Of a stretch of DNA of 64,000 nt, positions 33,910-42,715 are shown piece by piece. A model generated the notes under the pieces. The model was not told the DNA's origin. It made no database searches and saw only the letters and a program-made list of their open reading frames with translations. Made by a program: the position numbers and the translations under genes. Numbering within the stretch: position 1 is the first letter of the stretch; the number at the start of each line of letters is the position of its first letter. The DNA is from Onthomonas sp964456525 (lineage in GTDB: Bacteria > Bacillota > Clostridia > Oscillospirales > Oscillospiraceae): assembly GCA_964456525.1 (NCBI GenBank), contig CAYWAP010000004.1, forward strand, positions 11,632-75,631, in the 5' to 3' direction.

Positions 33910-34539
33910 TTAACCCAGTACCTCCATAATCGCGGCATTGATCTCCTCAATGCTGCCCTGCCGGTCCACAACTTTCAGAAGGCCCCGGGCTTCATAGAAG
34001 CCCTTCAGAGGCTCCGTCTGCTCATGGTAGGTGGCCAGACGGGCGCGAACCGTCTCCGGCTTGTCATCTTTCCGGATGGTCAGCTCACCGCCGCAGGCGT
34101 CGCAAACGCCCTCCTTCTCGGGGGGGTTGGCCACAACGTGGTAGGTGGCGCCGCAGGTCAGGCAGGAACGCCGGCCAGTCATACGCTGCTCAATTTCGCC
34201 ATCGGACACCTCGATGGAGACGACGGCATCGAAGAGGATACCGGCTTTCTCCAGGGCCTCAGCCTGGGCAATGGTGCGGGGCACGCCGTCCAGAATATAA
34301 CCTTCCTGGCAGTCAGGCTCCTGCAGGCGCTCATGAATCACGCCGATGATGACCTCATCGGGAACCAGCTTGCCAGCGTCCATATAGGACTTGGCCTGCT
34401 TGCCCACGGGAGTTCCATTTTTAACCGCCGCACGCAGGATGTTGCCGGTAGAAATGGTGGGGATACCCAGCTTTTTGCTGATGATCTCCGCCTGGGTACC
34501 CTTACCGGCGCCGGGGGCTCCTAAAAGAATCAGTTTCAT
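33910..34539 (-). CDS. adk: Adenylate kinase (zinc-type lid)
   Basis: 209 residues. P-loop GAPGAGKGT is at residues 7-15; the lid carries CLTCGATYHV and CDACGG, the zinc-binding four-cysteine form of Gram-positives. Interconverts ATP plus AMP with 2 ADP. Sits between secY and map. Confidence 0.98.
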   Translation of the reverse strand: MKLILLGAPGAGKGTQAEIISKKLGIPTISTGNILRAAVKNGTPVGKQAKSYMDAGKLVPDEVIIGVIHERLQEPDCQEGYILDGVPRTIAQAEALEKAGILFDAVVSIEVSDGEIEQRMTGRRSCLTCGATYHVVANPPEKEGVCDACGGELTIRKDDKPETVRARLATYHEQTEPLKGFYEARGLLKVVDRQGSIEEINAAIMEVLG

Positions 34540-34556
34540 GTCACTACGTCCTTTCT

Positions 34557-35855
34557 TTAATCAAGAAAGCCCTTATAATGCCGCATCATCATCTGTGCCT
34601 CCAGAGCCTTTTGGGTTTCCAGAGCGACAGAGACAACGATCAGCACGGAAGTGCCGCCAATGGACAAGGCCGAAATGCCGAAAATAGCACCGGTCACGTT
34701 GGGCAGGACCGCCACAACACCCAGATACAGGGCGCCAAACAGGGTAATCCGGTTCAGGACGCGGGCCAGGAACTCAGCCGTGGGACGGCCGGCGCGATAG
34801 CCCGGGATAAATCCGCCCTGCTTTTTCAGGTTGTTGGCAACCTCAACCGGGTTGAACTGAATGGTGGCATAGAAATAGCCGAAGCCGATAATCAGCAGGA
34901 CATACAGCACATTGTAGAAGACTGTGCCGGAGTCAAACATGGTCATCAGCCAGCTATCGGACAGGCTGGGAACAAACGCGGCAATCGTAGCGGGAATGGA
35001 TGCAATGGTCTGGGCGAAAATGATGGGCATAACGCCGGACATATTCACCTTCATGGGAATATTAGTGGACTGGCCGCCATACATTTTCCGTCCCACCACA
35101 CGCTTGGCGTACTGGACAGGAATGCGCCGCTCCGCCAGGGTGATAAACACAACCAGCACCAGAATCAGCGCCACACCAATGATGATGATGGGGACAAAGA
35201 CCGGATGCAGATCAACGCTTGCGTCCTCAACGTCCAGGATGTGGTTGCGCACGCCCTCATACATATAGTAAATGGCGCTCGGAACACGGGAAATAATGCC
35301 CGCAAACAGCAGGATTGAGATGCCGTTGCCGACACCGAATTCCGTGATCTGCTCCCCCAGCCACATGACGAACACAGAGCCAGTGGTAAAGGTCATCACA
35401 ATGATAACCGCTGCCCAAACAGACGTATCGGACAAAAACTCATTGTACCGGATCAGCATATAATAGCCGAAGCCCTGCAGAAGGCCCAGACCCAGCGTTG
35501 TGAATCGGGTGATCTGCTCCAGCTTGCGCTTGCCGGCCTCGCCGCCGTCGCGCTGAAGGCGCTCCAGGGCGGGGATGGCAACGGTCAGCAGCTGGATAAT
35601 GATGGACGCGTTGATATAGGGCTGAATGGACAGCGCCAGCATGGTGGCGCTTCCATAGGAGCCGCCGGACATGACGTTCATCAGGCCCAGGATATTGCTG
35701 GAAGCCGCGTTAAAGTAGCTTTTCAGGCTGGCGGTGTCGATAAAGGGCACCGGGATATTATTGCCCAGGCGGAAGATGAGGAGGATAAAAGCGACGTAGA
35801 CTAACTTTCTGCGCAGCTCTGGAATTTTCCAAGCATTGCGAATTGTCTCAATCAC
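34557..35855 (-). CDS. secY: Preprotein translocase subunit SecY
   Basis: 432 residues with ten membrane segments; the translocation channel with SecE and SecG. Starts with GTG 35855 immediately after the rplO stop (TAAGTG), with GAGGTGA inside the rplO end as ribosome site, so translation is coupled. Landmarks: PFIDTASLKSYF plug region and LAERRIPVQYAKRVVGRK in the large cytosolic loop. Confidence 0.98.
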   Translation of the reverse strand: MIETIRNAWKIPELRRKLVYVAFILLIFRLGNNIPVPFIDTASLKSYFNAASSNILGLMNVMSGGSYGSATMLALSIQPYINASIIIQLLTVAIPALERLQRDGGEAGKRKLEQITRFTTLGLGLLQGFGYYMLIRYNEFLSDTSVWAAVIIVMTFTTGSVFVMWLGEQITEFGVGNGISILLFAGIISRVPSAIYYMYEGVRNHILDVEDASVDLHPVFVPIIIIGVALILVLVVFITLAERRIPVQYAKRVVGRKMYGGQSTNIPMKVNMSGVMPIIFAQTIASIPATIAAFVPSLSDSWLMTMFDSGTVFYNVLYVLLIIGFGYFYATIQFNPVEVANNLKKQGGFIPGYRAGRPTAEFLARVLNRITLFGALYLGVVAVLPNVTGAIFGISALSIGGTSVLIVVSVALETQKALEAQMMMRHYKGFLD

Positions 35856-36296
35856 TTAAATCACCTCGGCCTTTCCTCCTGCGGCTTCAATCTTCTCCTT
35901 GGCAGAAACCGAAAACGCAGTCGCTTGAACAGTCAGCTTCTTGCTGATTTCACCATTGCCCAGGATCTTAACGCCATACTTGCACTGATTCAGGATGCCT
36001 GCATCCAGCAGGGACTGGAGGTTGACAGTCGCGCCATCCTCAAACTGGTTCAGAACGGACACGTTGATGGCATCCAGGCGCTTTGCAAAAATGTTATTGA
36101 AACCACGCTTGGGGACACGGCGTGCCAGGGGCATCTGGCCGCCCTCAAAGCCAATGCGAACCTTGCCGCCGGAACGGGCCTTCTGGCCCTTCTGACCACG
36201 GCCAGCGGTCTTGCCGTTGCCGGAACCGTTGCCGCGGCCCTTGCGCTTAGCGGTAAAGGTGGAGCCAGGGGCAGGAGACAGATTATAAAGTTCCAT
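35856..36296 (-). CDS. rplO: 50S ribosomal protein L15
   Basis: 146 residues, starting MELYNLSPAPGSTFTAKRKG with the glycine-rich GRGNGSGNGKTAGRG segment that threads into 23S rRNA. Directly abuts secY. Confidence 0.98.
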   Translation of the reverse strand: MELYNLSPAPGSTFTAKRKGRGNGSGNGKTAGRGQKGQKARSGGKVRIGFEGGQMPLARRVPKRGFNNIFAKRLDAINVSVLNQFEDGATVNLQSLLDAGILNQCKYGVKILGNGEISKKLTVQATAFSVSAKEKIEAAGGKAEVI

Positions 36297-36309
36297 TTTC
36301 CTATCCTCC

Positions 36310-36492
36310 TTACTGCTCTTCGGTCACCTGAAGCAGGTAACCGATCTGGTGGATTTTACCCTGAGTTGCTGCGTTGTCAGGCTGCACGGTAGTGTCGCCA
36401 ATTTTGCGCAGACCCAGTGCGGCCGCCGTTGCCTTATGCGTGGCAATCCGGCCGTTGAGGCTCTTGACGAGCTTAATCTTCAGGTTTGCCAT
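36310..36492 (-). CDS. rpmD: 50S ribosomal protein L30
   Basis: 60 residues (MANLKIKLVKSLNGRIATHK), normal size for bacterial L30; 13 bp ahead of rplO. Confidence 0.97.
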   Translation of the reverse strand: MANLKIKLVKSLNGRIATHKATAAALGLRKIGDTTVQPDNAATQGKIHQIGYLLQVTEEQ

Positions 36493-36509
36493 TTCGTCAA
36501 TTCCTCCTA

Positions 36510-37004
36510 TTACAGCTCTTCCACAGACTTGCCGCGGGTTTTTGCCACCTGCTCAGGGGTACGCAGGGCCTTCAGGCCGGCGAAGGTGGCTGCAACCACG
36601 TTCTGAGCCGTGTGGGAGCGCAGGCACTTCGAACGGATGTCAGTGATGCCAGCAGCTTCCATGACCGCACGGACGGGGCCGCCGGCAATGATGCCGGTAC
36701 CGGGGGCAGCGGGCTTGAGCAGCACGCGGCCGGCGGAGAACTCGCCGACAATTTCATGAGGAATGGTACCGTTGATCGCCGAAATGGTAATCATATTCTT
36801 CTTGGCGTCCTCAATGCCCTTGCGAATGGCTTCGGGAACCTCAGATGCCTTACCCAGGCCATAGCCGACTTTGCCCTTGCCGTCGCCGATCACCATCAGA
36901 GCGGAGAACTTGGACACGCGGCCGCCCTTGACGGTCTTGCTGACGCGGTTCAGATAAACCAGCTTTTCAATATACTCGCTGGCCTCTTTTTCATATCTAG
37001 GCAT
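36510..37004 (-). CDS. rpsE: 30S ribosomal protein S5
   Basis: 164 residues with KVGYGLGKASEVPEAIRKG and GIIAGGPVRAVMEAAGI. Contributes to decoding accuracy and mRNA entry. Order rplR-rpsE-rpmD is standard. Confidence 0.98.
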   Translation of the reverse strand: MPRYEKEASEYIEKLVYLNRVSKTVKGGRVSKFSALMVIGDGKGKVGYGLGKASEVPEAIRKGIEDAKKNMITISAINGTIPHEIVGEFSAGRVLLKPAAPGTGIIAGGPVRAVMEAAGITDIRSKCLRSHTAQNVVAATFAGLKALRTPEQVAKTRGKSVEEL

Positions 37005-37021
37005 GTTCTTTCCTCCTTCTC

Positions 37022-37390
37022 TTAGAACTTCAGGCCGCCCTCACGGGCGCCCTCAGCCAGGGCCTGAACACGGCCATGGTACACATAACCGCCGCGGTCA
37101 AACACGACAGTCTCAATGCCCTTAGCCTTGGCGCGCTCGGCCACGATCTGGCCAACCTTCTTGGCAGCGGCTTTCTTATCGCCGTCGCACTCAAAGCCCT
37201 TGTCCAGAGAGGAAGCGGAAACCAGCGTCACGCCGTTGACGTCGTCAATGACCTGGGCGTAAATGTTGGTCTCGCTGCGGAAAACGTTCAGACGGGGTCT
37301 CTCGGGCGTGCCGGAGATCTTTGCGCGCACGCGCTTATGACGCTTCAACCGCTGCGCATTGGTATTGGGTCTTGTAATCATATGGGGCAC
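37022..37390 (-). CDS. rplR: 50S ribosomal protein L18
   Basis: 122 residues; RPRLNVFRSETNIYAQVIDD and the end GREGGLKF-like tail are typical. Binds 5S rRNA together with L5. Confidence 0.98.
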   Translation of the reverse strand: MPHMITRPNTNAQRLKRHKRVRAKISGTPERPRLNVFRSETNIYAQVIDDVNGVTLVSASSLDKGFECDGDKKAAAKKVGQIVAERAKAKGIETVVFDRGGYVYHGRVQALAEGAREGGLKF

Positions 37391-37396
37391 ACCTCC

Positions 37397-37945
37397 TTAT
37401 TTCTTCTTAGCGCCAGTCTTGCCTTCTTTGCGGCGAATGGTCTCGTCCGCGTACTTGATGCCCTTGCCCTTATAGGGTTCCGGCGGACGCTTGCCGCGGA
37501 CAACGGCTGCAAACTGGCCAACCGCCTGCTTGTCACAGCCCTTAATCAGGATCTTGTTGGGGTCGGGGCACTCAATGGTGATGCCGGGGACCTCTTCCAC
37601 CACGACGGGGTGGGAGAATCCCAGAGTCATCGTCATCTTGTTGCCCTGCTTCTGCACACGGTAACCAATTCCGTTGACCTCCAGCACTTTGGTAAAGCCG
37701 TCGGAAACGCCAACAACCATGTTGTTCAGGTTTGCGCGGGTGGTGCCGTGCATGGCGCGAGTCTGCTTCTCGTCATTGGGACGGGTGCAGGTGATAACAT
37801 TCCCCTCCTGCTCGATCTTGATGAGCGGGGAAAAGGTGCGGGTGAGCTCACCCTTGGGGCCCTTAACGGTGACAACATTGCCATCAGCAATGCTGACAGT
37901 GACACCGGCGGGGACGGTAATAGGCATTCTGCCAACTCGAGACAT
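37397..37945 (-). CDS. rplF: 50S ribosomal protein L6
   Basis: 182 residues from ATG 37945 (MSRVGRMPITVPAGVTV). The in-frame extension to 37987 overlaps rpsH and is not used. The C-terminal block PEPYKGKGIKYADE is conserved. Sits at the base of the L7/L12 stalk. Confidence 0.98.
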   Translation of the reverse strand: MSRVGRMPITVPAGVTVSIADGNVVTVKGPKGELTRTFSPLIKIEQEGNVITCTRPNDEKQTRAMHGTTRANLNNMVVGVSDGFTKVLEVNGIGYRVQKQGNKMTMTLGFSHPVVVEEVPGITIECPDPNKILIKGCDKQAVGQFAAVVRGKRPPEPYKGKGIKYADETIRRKEGKTGAKKK

Positions 37946-37961
37946 AGTTTCGATACCCTCC

Positions 37962-38357
37962 TTACCAGATGAAAGCCAGGACTTCACCGCCGACGTGGGC
38001 TGCGCGCGCAGCTTTATCGGTCATGATGCCCTTGGACGTAGAGATGATAGCGATACCCAGACCATTCATGACCTTGGGCAGTTCCTCCGTGCCGGCATAG
38101 ATGCGCAGGCCCGGCTTCGACACGCGGCGCAGGCCGTTCAGGACCTTCTCCGTGCCGTTGTACTTCAAAGTGATGCGGATAATGCCCTGGGTGCCGTCGT
38201 CGATCAGCTGATAGTTTTTGATATAACCTTCGTCCAGCAGGATCTTTGCAATGGCCTTCTTCATGTTAGAAGCAGGGACATCCACAGTGCTGTGCTTGGC
38301 GCTATTCGCATTGCGAATGCGGGTCAGCATATCAGCGATAGGATCTGTGATGTGCAT
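37962..38357 (-). CDS. rpsH: 30S ribosomal protein S8
   Basis: 131 residues (MHITDPIADMLTRIRNANSA), with the C-terminal STSKGIMTDKAARAAHVGGE block. Binds the 16S central domain and can repress the spc operon. Unusually it is 527 bp from rpsN rather than a few bases. Confidence 0.98.
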   Translation of the reverse strand: MHITDPIADMLTRIRNANSAKHSTVDVPASNMKKAIAKILLDEGYIKNYQLIDDGTQGIIRITLKYNGTEKVLNGLRRVSKPGLRIYAGTEELPKVMNGLGIAIISTSKGIMTDKAARAAHVGGEVLAFIW

Positions 38358-38533
38358 AATAGACCTCCTTAAAAATAATCACCGAGTTTACGCATAGTAA
38401 CCCGGTGACAACAAAAAGGTTACAGGGAGTTTCGACCGGGTTGGACTGTATCTCACCTGTTCCAGGCATCAGCGTATCTCCGAGCCGTGTCCGCAGCCGG
38501 ACAGGTTCTCTTTGACGTCTGACGCCGATATAT

Positions 38534-38562
38534 AATTTAACAGATTCTCCGGAAAAAAGCAA
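38534..38562 (-). promoter_or_regulatory. Possible internal promoter inside the spc operon
   Basis: Minus strand TTGCTT (38557-38562), 17 bp, TAAATT (38534-38539) with TGT extension. It would drive rpsH onward, about 180 bp upstream of its ATG. Confidence 0.45.
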
Positions 38563-38616
38563 CAGGAAAAAGGCAATATTGTTCCAAATTTTTTCATGGT
38601 TATATGCCGTTATCTA

Positions 38617-38839
38617 TACAACATTCCCTGCAAAACGGGAACAAAGCATATTCCACGGATCCGTGTGTTCCGTTTTTTCCAATTCCCGGAGGGAAATCTG
38701 TATCCAAATGGATTTCTGCCGGCAGAGCCATGCACTGCTCCGCCGCAAACACAAATCAACCCGCAGCCGCGAACTTGTCTTACAGTCATCAGCGGCAGCG
38801 GGCTGTCTCCAGTTGGAACACGTGACATGTTCCAACTGG
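38617..38839. other. Hairpin-rich insertion between rpsN and rpsH
   Basis: Contains CCAGTTGGAACA/TGTTCCAACTGG, a perfect 12-bp stem (38809-38839). Also the palindrome CACGGATCCGTG, flanked by GGAACA and TGTTCC arms, with a T run on the plus side and TTTTG on the minus side (about 38630-38690). Short open frames exist on both strands but none has family similarity or a matched ribosome site. Candidate attenuator or mobile-repeat remnant. Confidence 0.5.
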
Positions 38840-38884
38840 GATATTCCCAGCAAGTAAATGTGCTGCTAAGTTCAGCAGATCCTT

Positions 38885-39070
38885 TTACCAGGACGCTTTA
38901 CGCACGCCAGGGATCTCGCCTTTATAGGCCAGCTCACGGAAGCAGATACGGCAAACACCGTAGTCACGCAGATATGCGTGAGGACGACCGCAGATCTTGC
39001 AGCGGTTGTAACGGCGAGTGGAGAACTTGGGCTCTCTCTTCTGCTTCAGCTTCATAGACAGTTTCGCCAT
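38885..39070 (-). CDS. rpsN: 30S ribosomal protein S14 (zinc form)
   Basis: 61 residues with CKICGRPHAY and CRICFREL, the paired CxxC zinc ligands of the short type-Z form. Encodes the head protein next to S3 and S10. Confidence 0.98.
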   Translation of the reverse strand: MAKLSMKLKQKREPKFSTRRYNRCKICGRPHAYLRDYGVCRICFRELAYKGEIPGVRKASW

Positions 39071-39088
39071 AATCGTTACCCCTCCCTA

Positions 39089-39628
39089 TTACTTTGCAAA
39101 CGGTGCGCCCAGCATGGACAGCAGCTCGCGGCCTTCCTCGTCGGTCCGGGCCGTGGTGACAAAGGCAATGTCCATGCCACGGATCTTGTCGATCTTGTCG
39201 TACTCAATCTCGGGGAAGATCAGCTGCTCCTTGATGCCCAGGGCATAGTTGCCGCGGCCGTCAAAGGAATCAGCGCTGATGCCGCGGAAGTCGCGGACAC
39301 GGGGCAAGGCAATGTTGAACAGGCGGTCAACAAACTCCCACATCTTGTCCTGGCGCAGCGTGACCTTCACGCCGATGGGCATGCCTTCACGCAGCTTGAA
39401 GTTTGCAACGGACTTCTTCGCCTTGGTGACGATGGGCTTCTGGCCGGTGATCGTGGCGATGTCGTTGACAACTGCGTCGAGAACCTTGGCGTTCTCCTTT
39501 GCCTCGCCGACGGCCACATTGACCACGACCTTATCCAGCTTGGGAATCTGCATCACAGACTTATAGCCGAACTTCTGCATCAGAGCAGGAGCGACTTCCT
39601 GAGTATATTTATCCTTTAAAACCGGCAT
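39089..39628 (-). CDS. rplE: 50S ribosomal protein L5
   Basis: 179 residues; MQIPKLDKVVVNVAVGEAKEN and RDFRGISADSFDGRGNYALG are diagnostic. Contacts 5S rRNA and the P-site tRNA. Confidence 0.99.
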   Translation of the reverse strand: MPVLKDKYTQEVAPALMQKFGYKSVMQIPKLDKVVVNVAVGEAKENAKVLDAVVNDIATITGQKPIVTKAKKSVANFKLREGMPIGVKVTLRQDKMWEFVDRLFNIALPRVRDFRGISADSFDGRGNYALGIKEQLIFPEIEYDKIDKIRGMDIAFVTTARTDEEGRELLSMLGAPFAK

Positions 39629-39647
39629 TTCAGATTACGCTCCTTTC

Positions 39648-39974
39648 TCAGATTTCAGCGCCGCACTTCTTACAAACGCGGACATTCTTTTTCTTGCCAT
39701 TGACGTCCGCCGTCTTGTGACCAACGCGCGTGGGCTTCTCGCACTTGGGGCAGACCAGCTGGACTTTGCAGGCATAGATGGGGCGCTCCTTCTGGAGGAT
39801 GCCGCCTTCATCGCCCTGCTTGCGGGGCTTGGTGTGGCAGGAGCAAACGTTAACGTCCTTGACGATCACCTTTTTGCTCTTGGGCATCGAGACCAGGATC
39901 TCCCCAATCTTTCCCTTATCTTTGCCATTCAGGACGACAACCTTATCGCCCTGCTTGATATTCATGTTGTTCAT
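39648..39974 (-). CDS. rplX: 50S ribosomal protein L24 with C-terminal cysteine pairs
   Basis: 108 residues. KOW motif VVVLNGKDKGKIGEI near the start. The C-terminus has CPKCEKPTRVG and VCKKCGAEI, a probable zinc ribbon found in Gram-positive L24. The first of two nearby ATGs (39974) has GGAGG at 8 nt and is used. Confidence 0.97.
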   Translation of the reverse strand: MNNMNIKQGDKVVVLNGKDKGKIGEILVSMPKSKKVIVKDVNVCSCHTKPRKQGDEGGILQKERPIYACKVQLVCPKCEKPTRVGHKTADVNGKKKNVRVCKKCGAEI

Positions 39975-39987
39975 TCCTGCGACCTCC

Positions 39988-40356
39988 TTAAATAACCTCA
40001 GGAGCCAGGGACAGGATTCTCAGATAATCTCTGTCGCGCAGCTCACGGGCAACCGGCCCAAAGATACGGGTGCCCTGGGGGGTCTTATCCTCCTTGATGA
40101 TAACGGCGGCGTTTTCATCAAAACGGACATAGGAACCGTCTGCACGGCGGACGCCGCGGACGGAGCGAACGATGACGGCCTTGACGACGTCACCTTTCTT
40201 GACGCTGCCACCGGGAGACGCTTTGCGCACAGAGGCCACAACCACATCCCCAATGTTGCCATACTTACGTCTGGAACCGCCCAGGACGCGGATGGTCTTC
40301 AGCATCTTGGCGCCGGTATTATCGGCAACCTTCAGATAGGATTCTTCCTGGATCAT
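39988..40356 (-). CDS. rplN: 50S ribosomal protein L14
   Basis: 122 residues (MIQEESYLKVADNTGAKMLK), ending RILSLAPEVI. Forms an intersubunit bridge with 16S rRNA. Confidence 0.99.
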   Translation of the reverse strand: MIQEESYLKVADNTGAKMLKTIRVLGGSRRKYGNIGDVVVASVRKASPGGSVKKGDVVKAVIVRSVRGVRRADGSYVRFDENAAVIIKEDKTPQGTRIFGPVARELRDRDYLRILSLAPEVI

Positions 40357-40368
40357 ACCGGTACCTCC

Positions 40369-40626
40369 TTACTTAGCTTTCTCGACGATCTCAACCAGTC
40401 TCCAGCGCTTTTCCTTGGACAGGGGACGAGTCTCCATCACGCGGACGCGGTCGCCCACGCGGGCTTCATTGTTCTCATCATGCGCCTTCAGCTTGTAGGT
40501 CGTCTTGACGATCTTCTTATACAGGGGGTGTGCCTTATGGTCGGCAATGGCAACCACGATCGTCTTGTCCATCTTATCAGAAACGACCAGGCCGACTCTG
40601 GTTTTACGGGAAGAAGTTCTTTCCAT
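40369..40626 (-). CDS. rpsQ: 30S ribosomal protein S17
   Basis: 85 residues; VGLVVSDKMDKTIVVAI and GDRVRVMETRPLSKEKRWRL are family blocks. Primary 16S binder. Confidence 0.98.
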   Translation of the reverse strand: MERTSSRKTRVGLVVSDKMDKTIVVAIADHKAHPLYKKIVKTTYKLKAHDENNEARVGDRVRVMETRPLSKEKRWRLVEIVEKAK

Positions 40627-40641
40627 TTTAAATTCCTCCTA

Positions 40642-40845
40642 TCAGCGGCCTGCGGAAGCGATCTGCTTCTCACGAATAATGGTCTTAACACGGGCGATGT
40701 CCTTTTTGACATCCGCGATCTTGCTCGGGTTCGACAGCTGGTTGGTAGCGTTCTGCAAGCGCAGAGTGAAGAGCTCCTTCTTCAGCTCCTCCAGCTTCGT
40801 CTCCAGCTCAGCAGGGGTCATACCGCGCACTTCAACAGCTTTCAT
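40642..40845 (-). CDS. rpmC: 50S ribosomal protein L29
   Basis: 67 residues, all helical (LETKLEELKKELFTLRLQNA). ATG overlaps the last base of the rplP stop, indicating coupling. Confidence 0.97.
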   Translation of the reverse strand: MKAVEVRGMTPAELETKLEELKKELFTLRLQNATNQLSNPSKIADVKKDIARVKTIIREKQIASAGR

Positions 40846-41270
40846 TACGCTTTAACCTCCTCATCAGCTTTGGTCACAACCTTGGTCTTGCAGGGCAGCT
40901 TATAGCTGGCCAAGCGCAGGGCCTCACGGGCGACCTCTTCGGAGACGCCGCCGATCTCAAACATGACACGGCCGGGCTTAACAACGGCAACCCAATACTC
41001 CGGGGAGCCTTTACCTTTACCCATACGAGTCTCAGCGGGGTGCTGGGTGATGGGCTTATCGGGGAAGATCTTGATCCAGACCTTACCGCCGCGGCGGGTG
41101 TAACGGGTCATGGCGACACGGGCCGCCTCAATCTGACGGGAGGTGATCCACGCAGGCTCCAGCGCCTGCAGGCCGAAGTCACCGTAATTCACTTTGGTAC
41201 CGCGAGTAGCCTTGCCGGTCATGCGGCCGCGCATCTGCTTGCGGTATTTTACTCTCTTAGGCAGCAGCAT
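40845..41270 (-). CDS. rplP: 50S ribosomal protein L16
   Basis: 141 residues (MLLPKRVKYRKQMRGRMTGK) with KPITQHPAETRMGKGKG near the A-site loop. Overlaps rpsC stop by one base. Confidence 0.99.
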   Translation of the reverse strand: MLLPKRVKYRKQMRGRMTGKATRGTKVNYGDFGLQALEPAWITSRQIEAARVAMTRYTRRGGKVWIKIFPDKPITQHPAETRMGKGKGSPEYWVAVVKPGRVMFEIGGVSEEVAREALRLASYKLPCKTKVVTKADEEVKA

Positions 41271-42067
41271 CAGCGATCTCCTCCTTCCCTGCGGGATCCG
41301 CCAGAGCTCTGACGGTTACGTCTAAAATTGCCATTGCGGCGATCCCCACGGCGGCCACCGCGGCGGGGACGGTCACTGTGCTCACGGTAGGGCTTGGACA
41401 GGTCGATGGTGCGGGGCGTGGTGCGCAGGGTCTGCTGCAGAACCTCACCTTTATAGACCCAGACCTTGATGCCGATGCGGCCATAGGTGGTAGCCGCCTC
41501 TGCAAAGCCGTACTCGATGTCTGCACGCAGGGTCTGCAGAGGAATCGTGCCCTCATGATAGGACTCGCTGCGGGCAATTTCAGCGCCGTTGAGACGGCCG
41601 CTGATCTTGACCTTAATACCCTTGGCGCCGGAGCGCATGGCGCGGCCAATGGAGTTCTTCATGGCGCGGCGGAAGGAGATGCGCTTTTCAATCTGCTGGG
41701 CGATGTTCTCAGCCACCAGCTGTGCGTTGGCATCCACTTCGTTGCGCTTGACTTCCACAATGTTCAGGACGGTGGTCTTGCCAATCATCTTCTCGACCTT
41801 GGCGCGCAGCGTTTCAATCTGCGTTGCGTCCTTGCCCAGGATCATACCGGGGCGTGCGCAGTGGACATAGATGGTGACCTTGGAGTTGTCACGCTCAATT
41901 TCAATCTTGGGCACGCCGGTGGAATACAGGGCCTTCTTCAGGAACTTGCGGATCTCCTGGTCCTCGACAATCAGATCGCCGACTTTGTCCTCACGGGCAT
42001 ACCAGCGGGAATCCCAGTCCTTAATAACACCCACGCGAAAACCGTGGGGATTCACTTTCTGTCCCAT
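41270..42067 (-). CDS. rpsC: 30S ribosomal protein S3 with Arg/Gly-rich tail
   Basis: 265 residues, longer than the usual 210-230. The core (KH domain PGMILGKDATQIETLRAKV) is normal. The extra 40 residues after DLSKPYREHSDRPRRGG are almost only R, G, S and N, a likely rRNA-contacting tail. Confidence 0.98.
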   Translation of the reverse strand: MGQKVNPHGFRVGVIKDWDSRWYAREDKVGDLIVEDQEIRKFLKKALYSTGVPKIEIERDNSKVTIYVHCARPGMILGKDATQIETLRAKVEKMIGKTTVLNIVEVKRNEVDANAQLVAENIAQQIEKRISFRRAMKNSIGRAMRSGAKGIKVKISGRLNGAEIARSESYHEGTIPLQTLRADIEYGFAEAATTYGRIGIKVWVYKGEVLQQTLRTTPRTIDLSKPYREHSDRPRRGGRRGDRRNGNFRRNRQSSGGSRREGGDR

Positions 42068-42079
42068 GGATCTGCCTCC

Positions 42080-42418
42080 TTATTCTTTCTCTTCCACCAC
42101 AACGGTGATGTGAGAAGTTCTCTTGTTGATACGATAGCCGCGGCCCTTGGAAACGGGACGCATACGCTTCATAATCATGCCGGCGTCTGCATAAGCAGCC
42201 TTGATGACCAGCTTATCGGGATCCATGCCGAAGTTGTTCTCAGCATTGGCAGCCGCGCTCTTCACCAGCTTAATCAGATACTCGGAAGCAGCTTTCGGAG
42301 TGTGCTGGAGGATGGCAGTCGCCATCTCCACATCCTTGCCACGGATCAGCTGGCAGACCACGTTCACCTTACGGGGGGAGATACGTGCGAATGCCAGACT
42401 TGCTTTCGCTTCACTCAT
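42080..42418 (-). CDS. rplV: 50S ribosomal protein L22
   Basis: 112 residues from ATG 42418 (MSEAKASLAFARISPRKVN). The loop lining the exit tunnel (ADAGMIMKRMRPVSKGRGYR) is intact, with no insertion of the macrolide-resistance kind visible. Confidence 0.98.
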   Translation of the reverse strand: MSEAKASLAFARISPRKVNVVCQLIRGKDVEMATAILQHTPKAASEYLIKLVKSAAANAENNFGMDPDKLVIKAAYADAGMIMKRMRPVSKGRGYRINKRTSHITVVVEEKE

Positions 42419-42431
42419 GTTCGCATCCTCC

Positions 42432-42701
42432 TTACTTGGTCTTGCCACCGGTGTGGCCTTTGAAGGTACGGGTAGGAGCAAATTCGCCCAGCTTGTGGCC
42501 GACCATATCCTCGGTCACATAAACGGGGATAAACTTCTTACCGTTATACACATTGAACGTGTGGGAGACGAAGGAGGGGAAGATGGTGGAGCTGCGGCTC
42601 CAGGTCTTCAGGGCCTTCTTCTCGCCAGTGGCGTTCATTTCATCGACTCTCTTCAGCAGCTCGGGGGCGCAGAAGGGGCCTTTCTTAACAGATCTGCTCA
42701 T
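42432..42701 (-). CDS. rpsS: 30S ribosomal protein S19
   Basis: 89 residues (MSRSVKKGPFCAPELLKRVD), with GHKLGEFAPTRTFKGH at the C-terminus. Confidence 0.99.
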   Translation of the reverse strand: MSRSVKKGPFCAPELLKRVDEMNATGEKKALKTWSRSSTIFPSFVSHTFNVYNGKKFIPVYVTEDMVGHKLGEFAPTRTFKGHTGGKTK

Positions 42702-42715
42702 TCTAACTGGCCTCC

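Noticed and set aside
38596..39057. Several overlapping short frames on both strands between rpsN and rpsH
   Set aside because: Mutually overlapping, no matched ribosome sites and no family similarity; the region is better explained as structured non-coding sequence.
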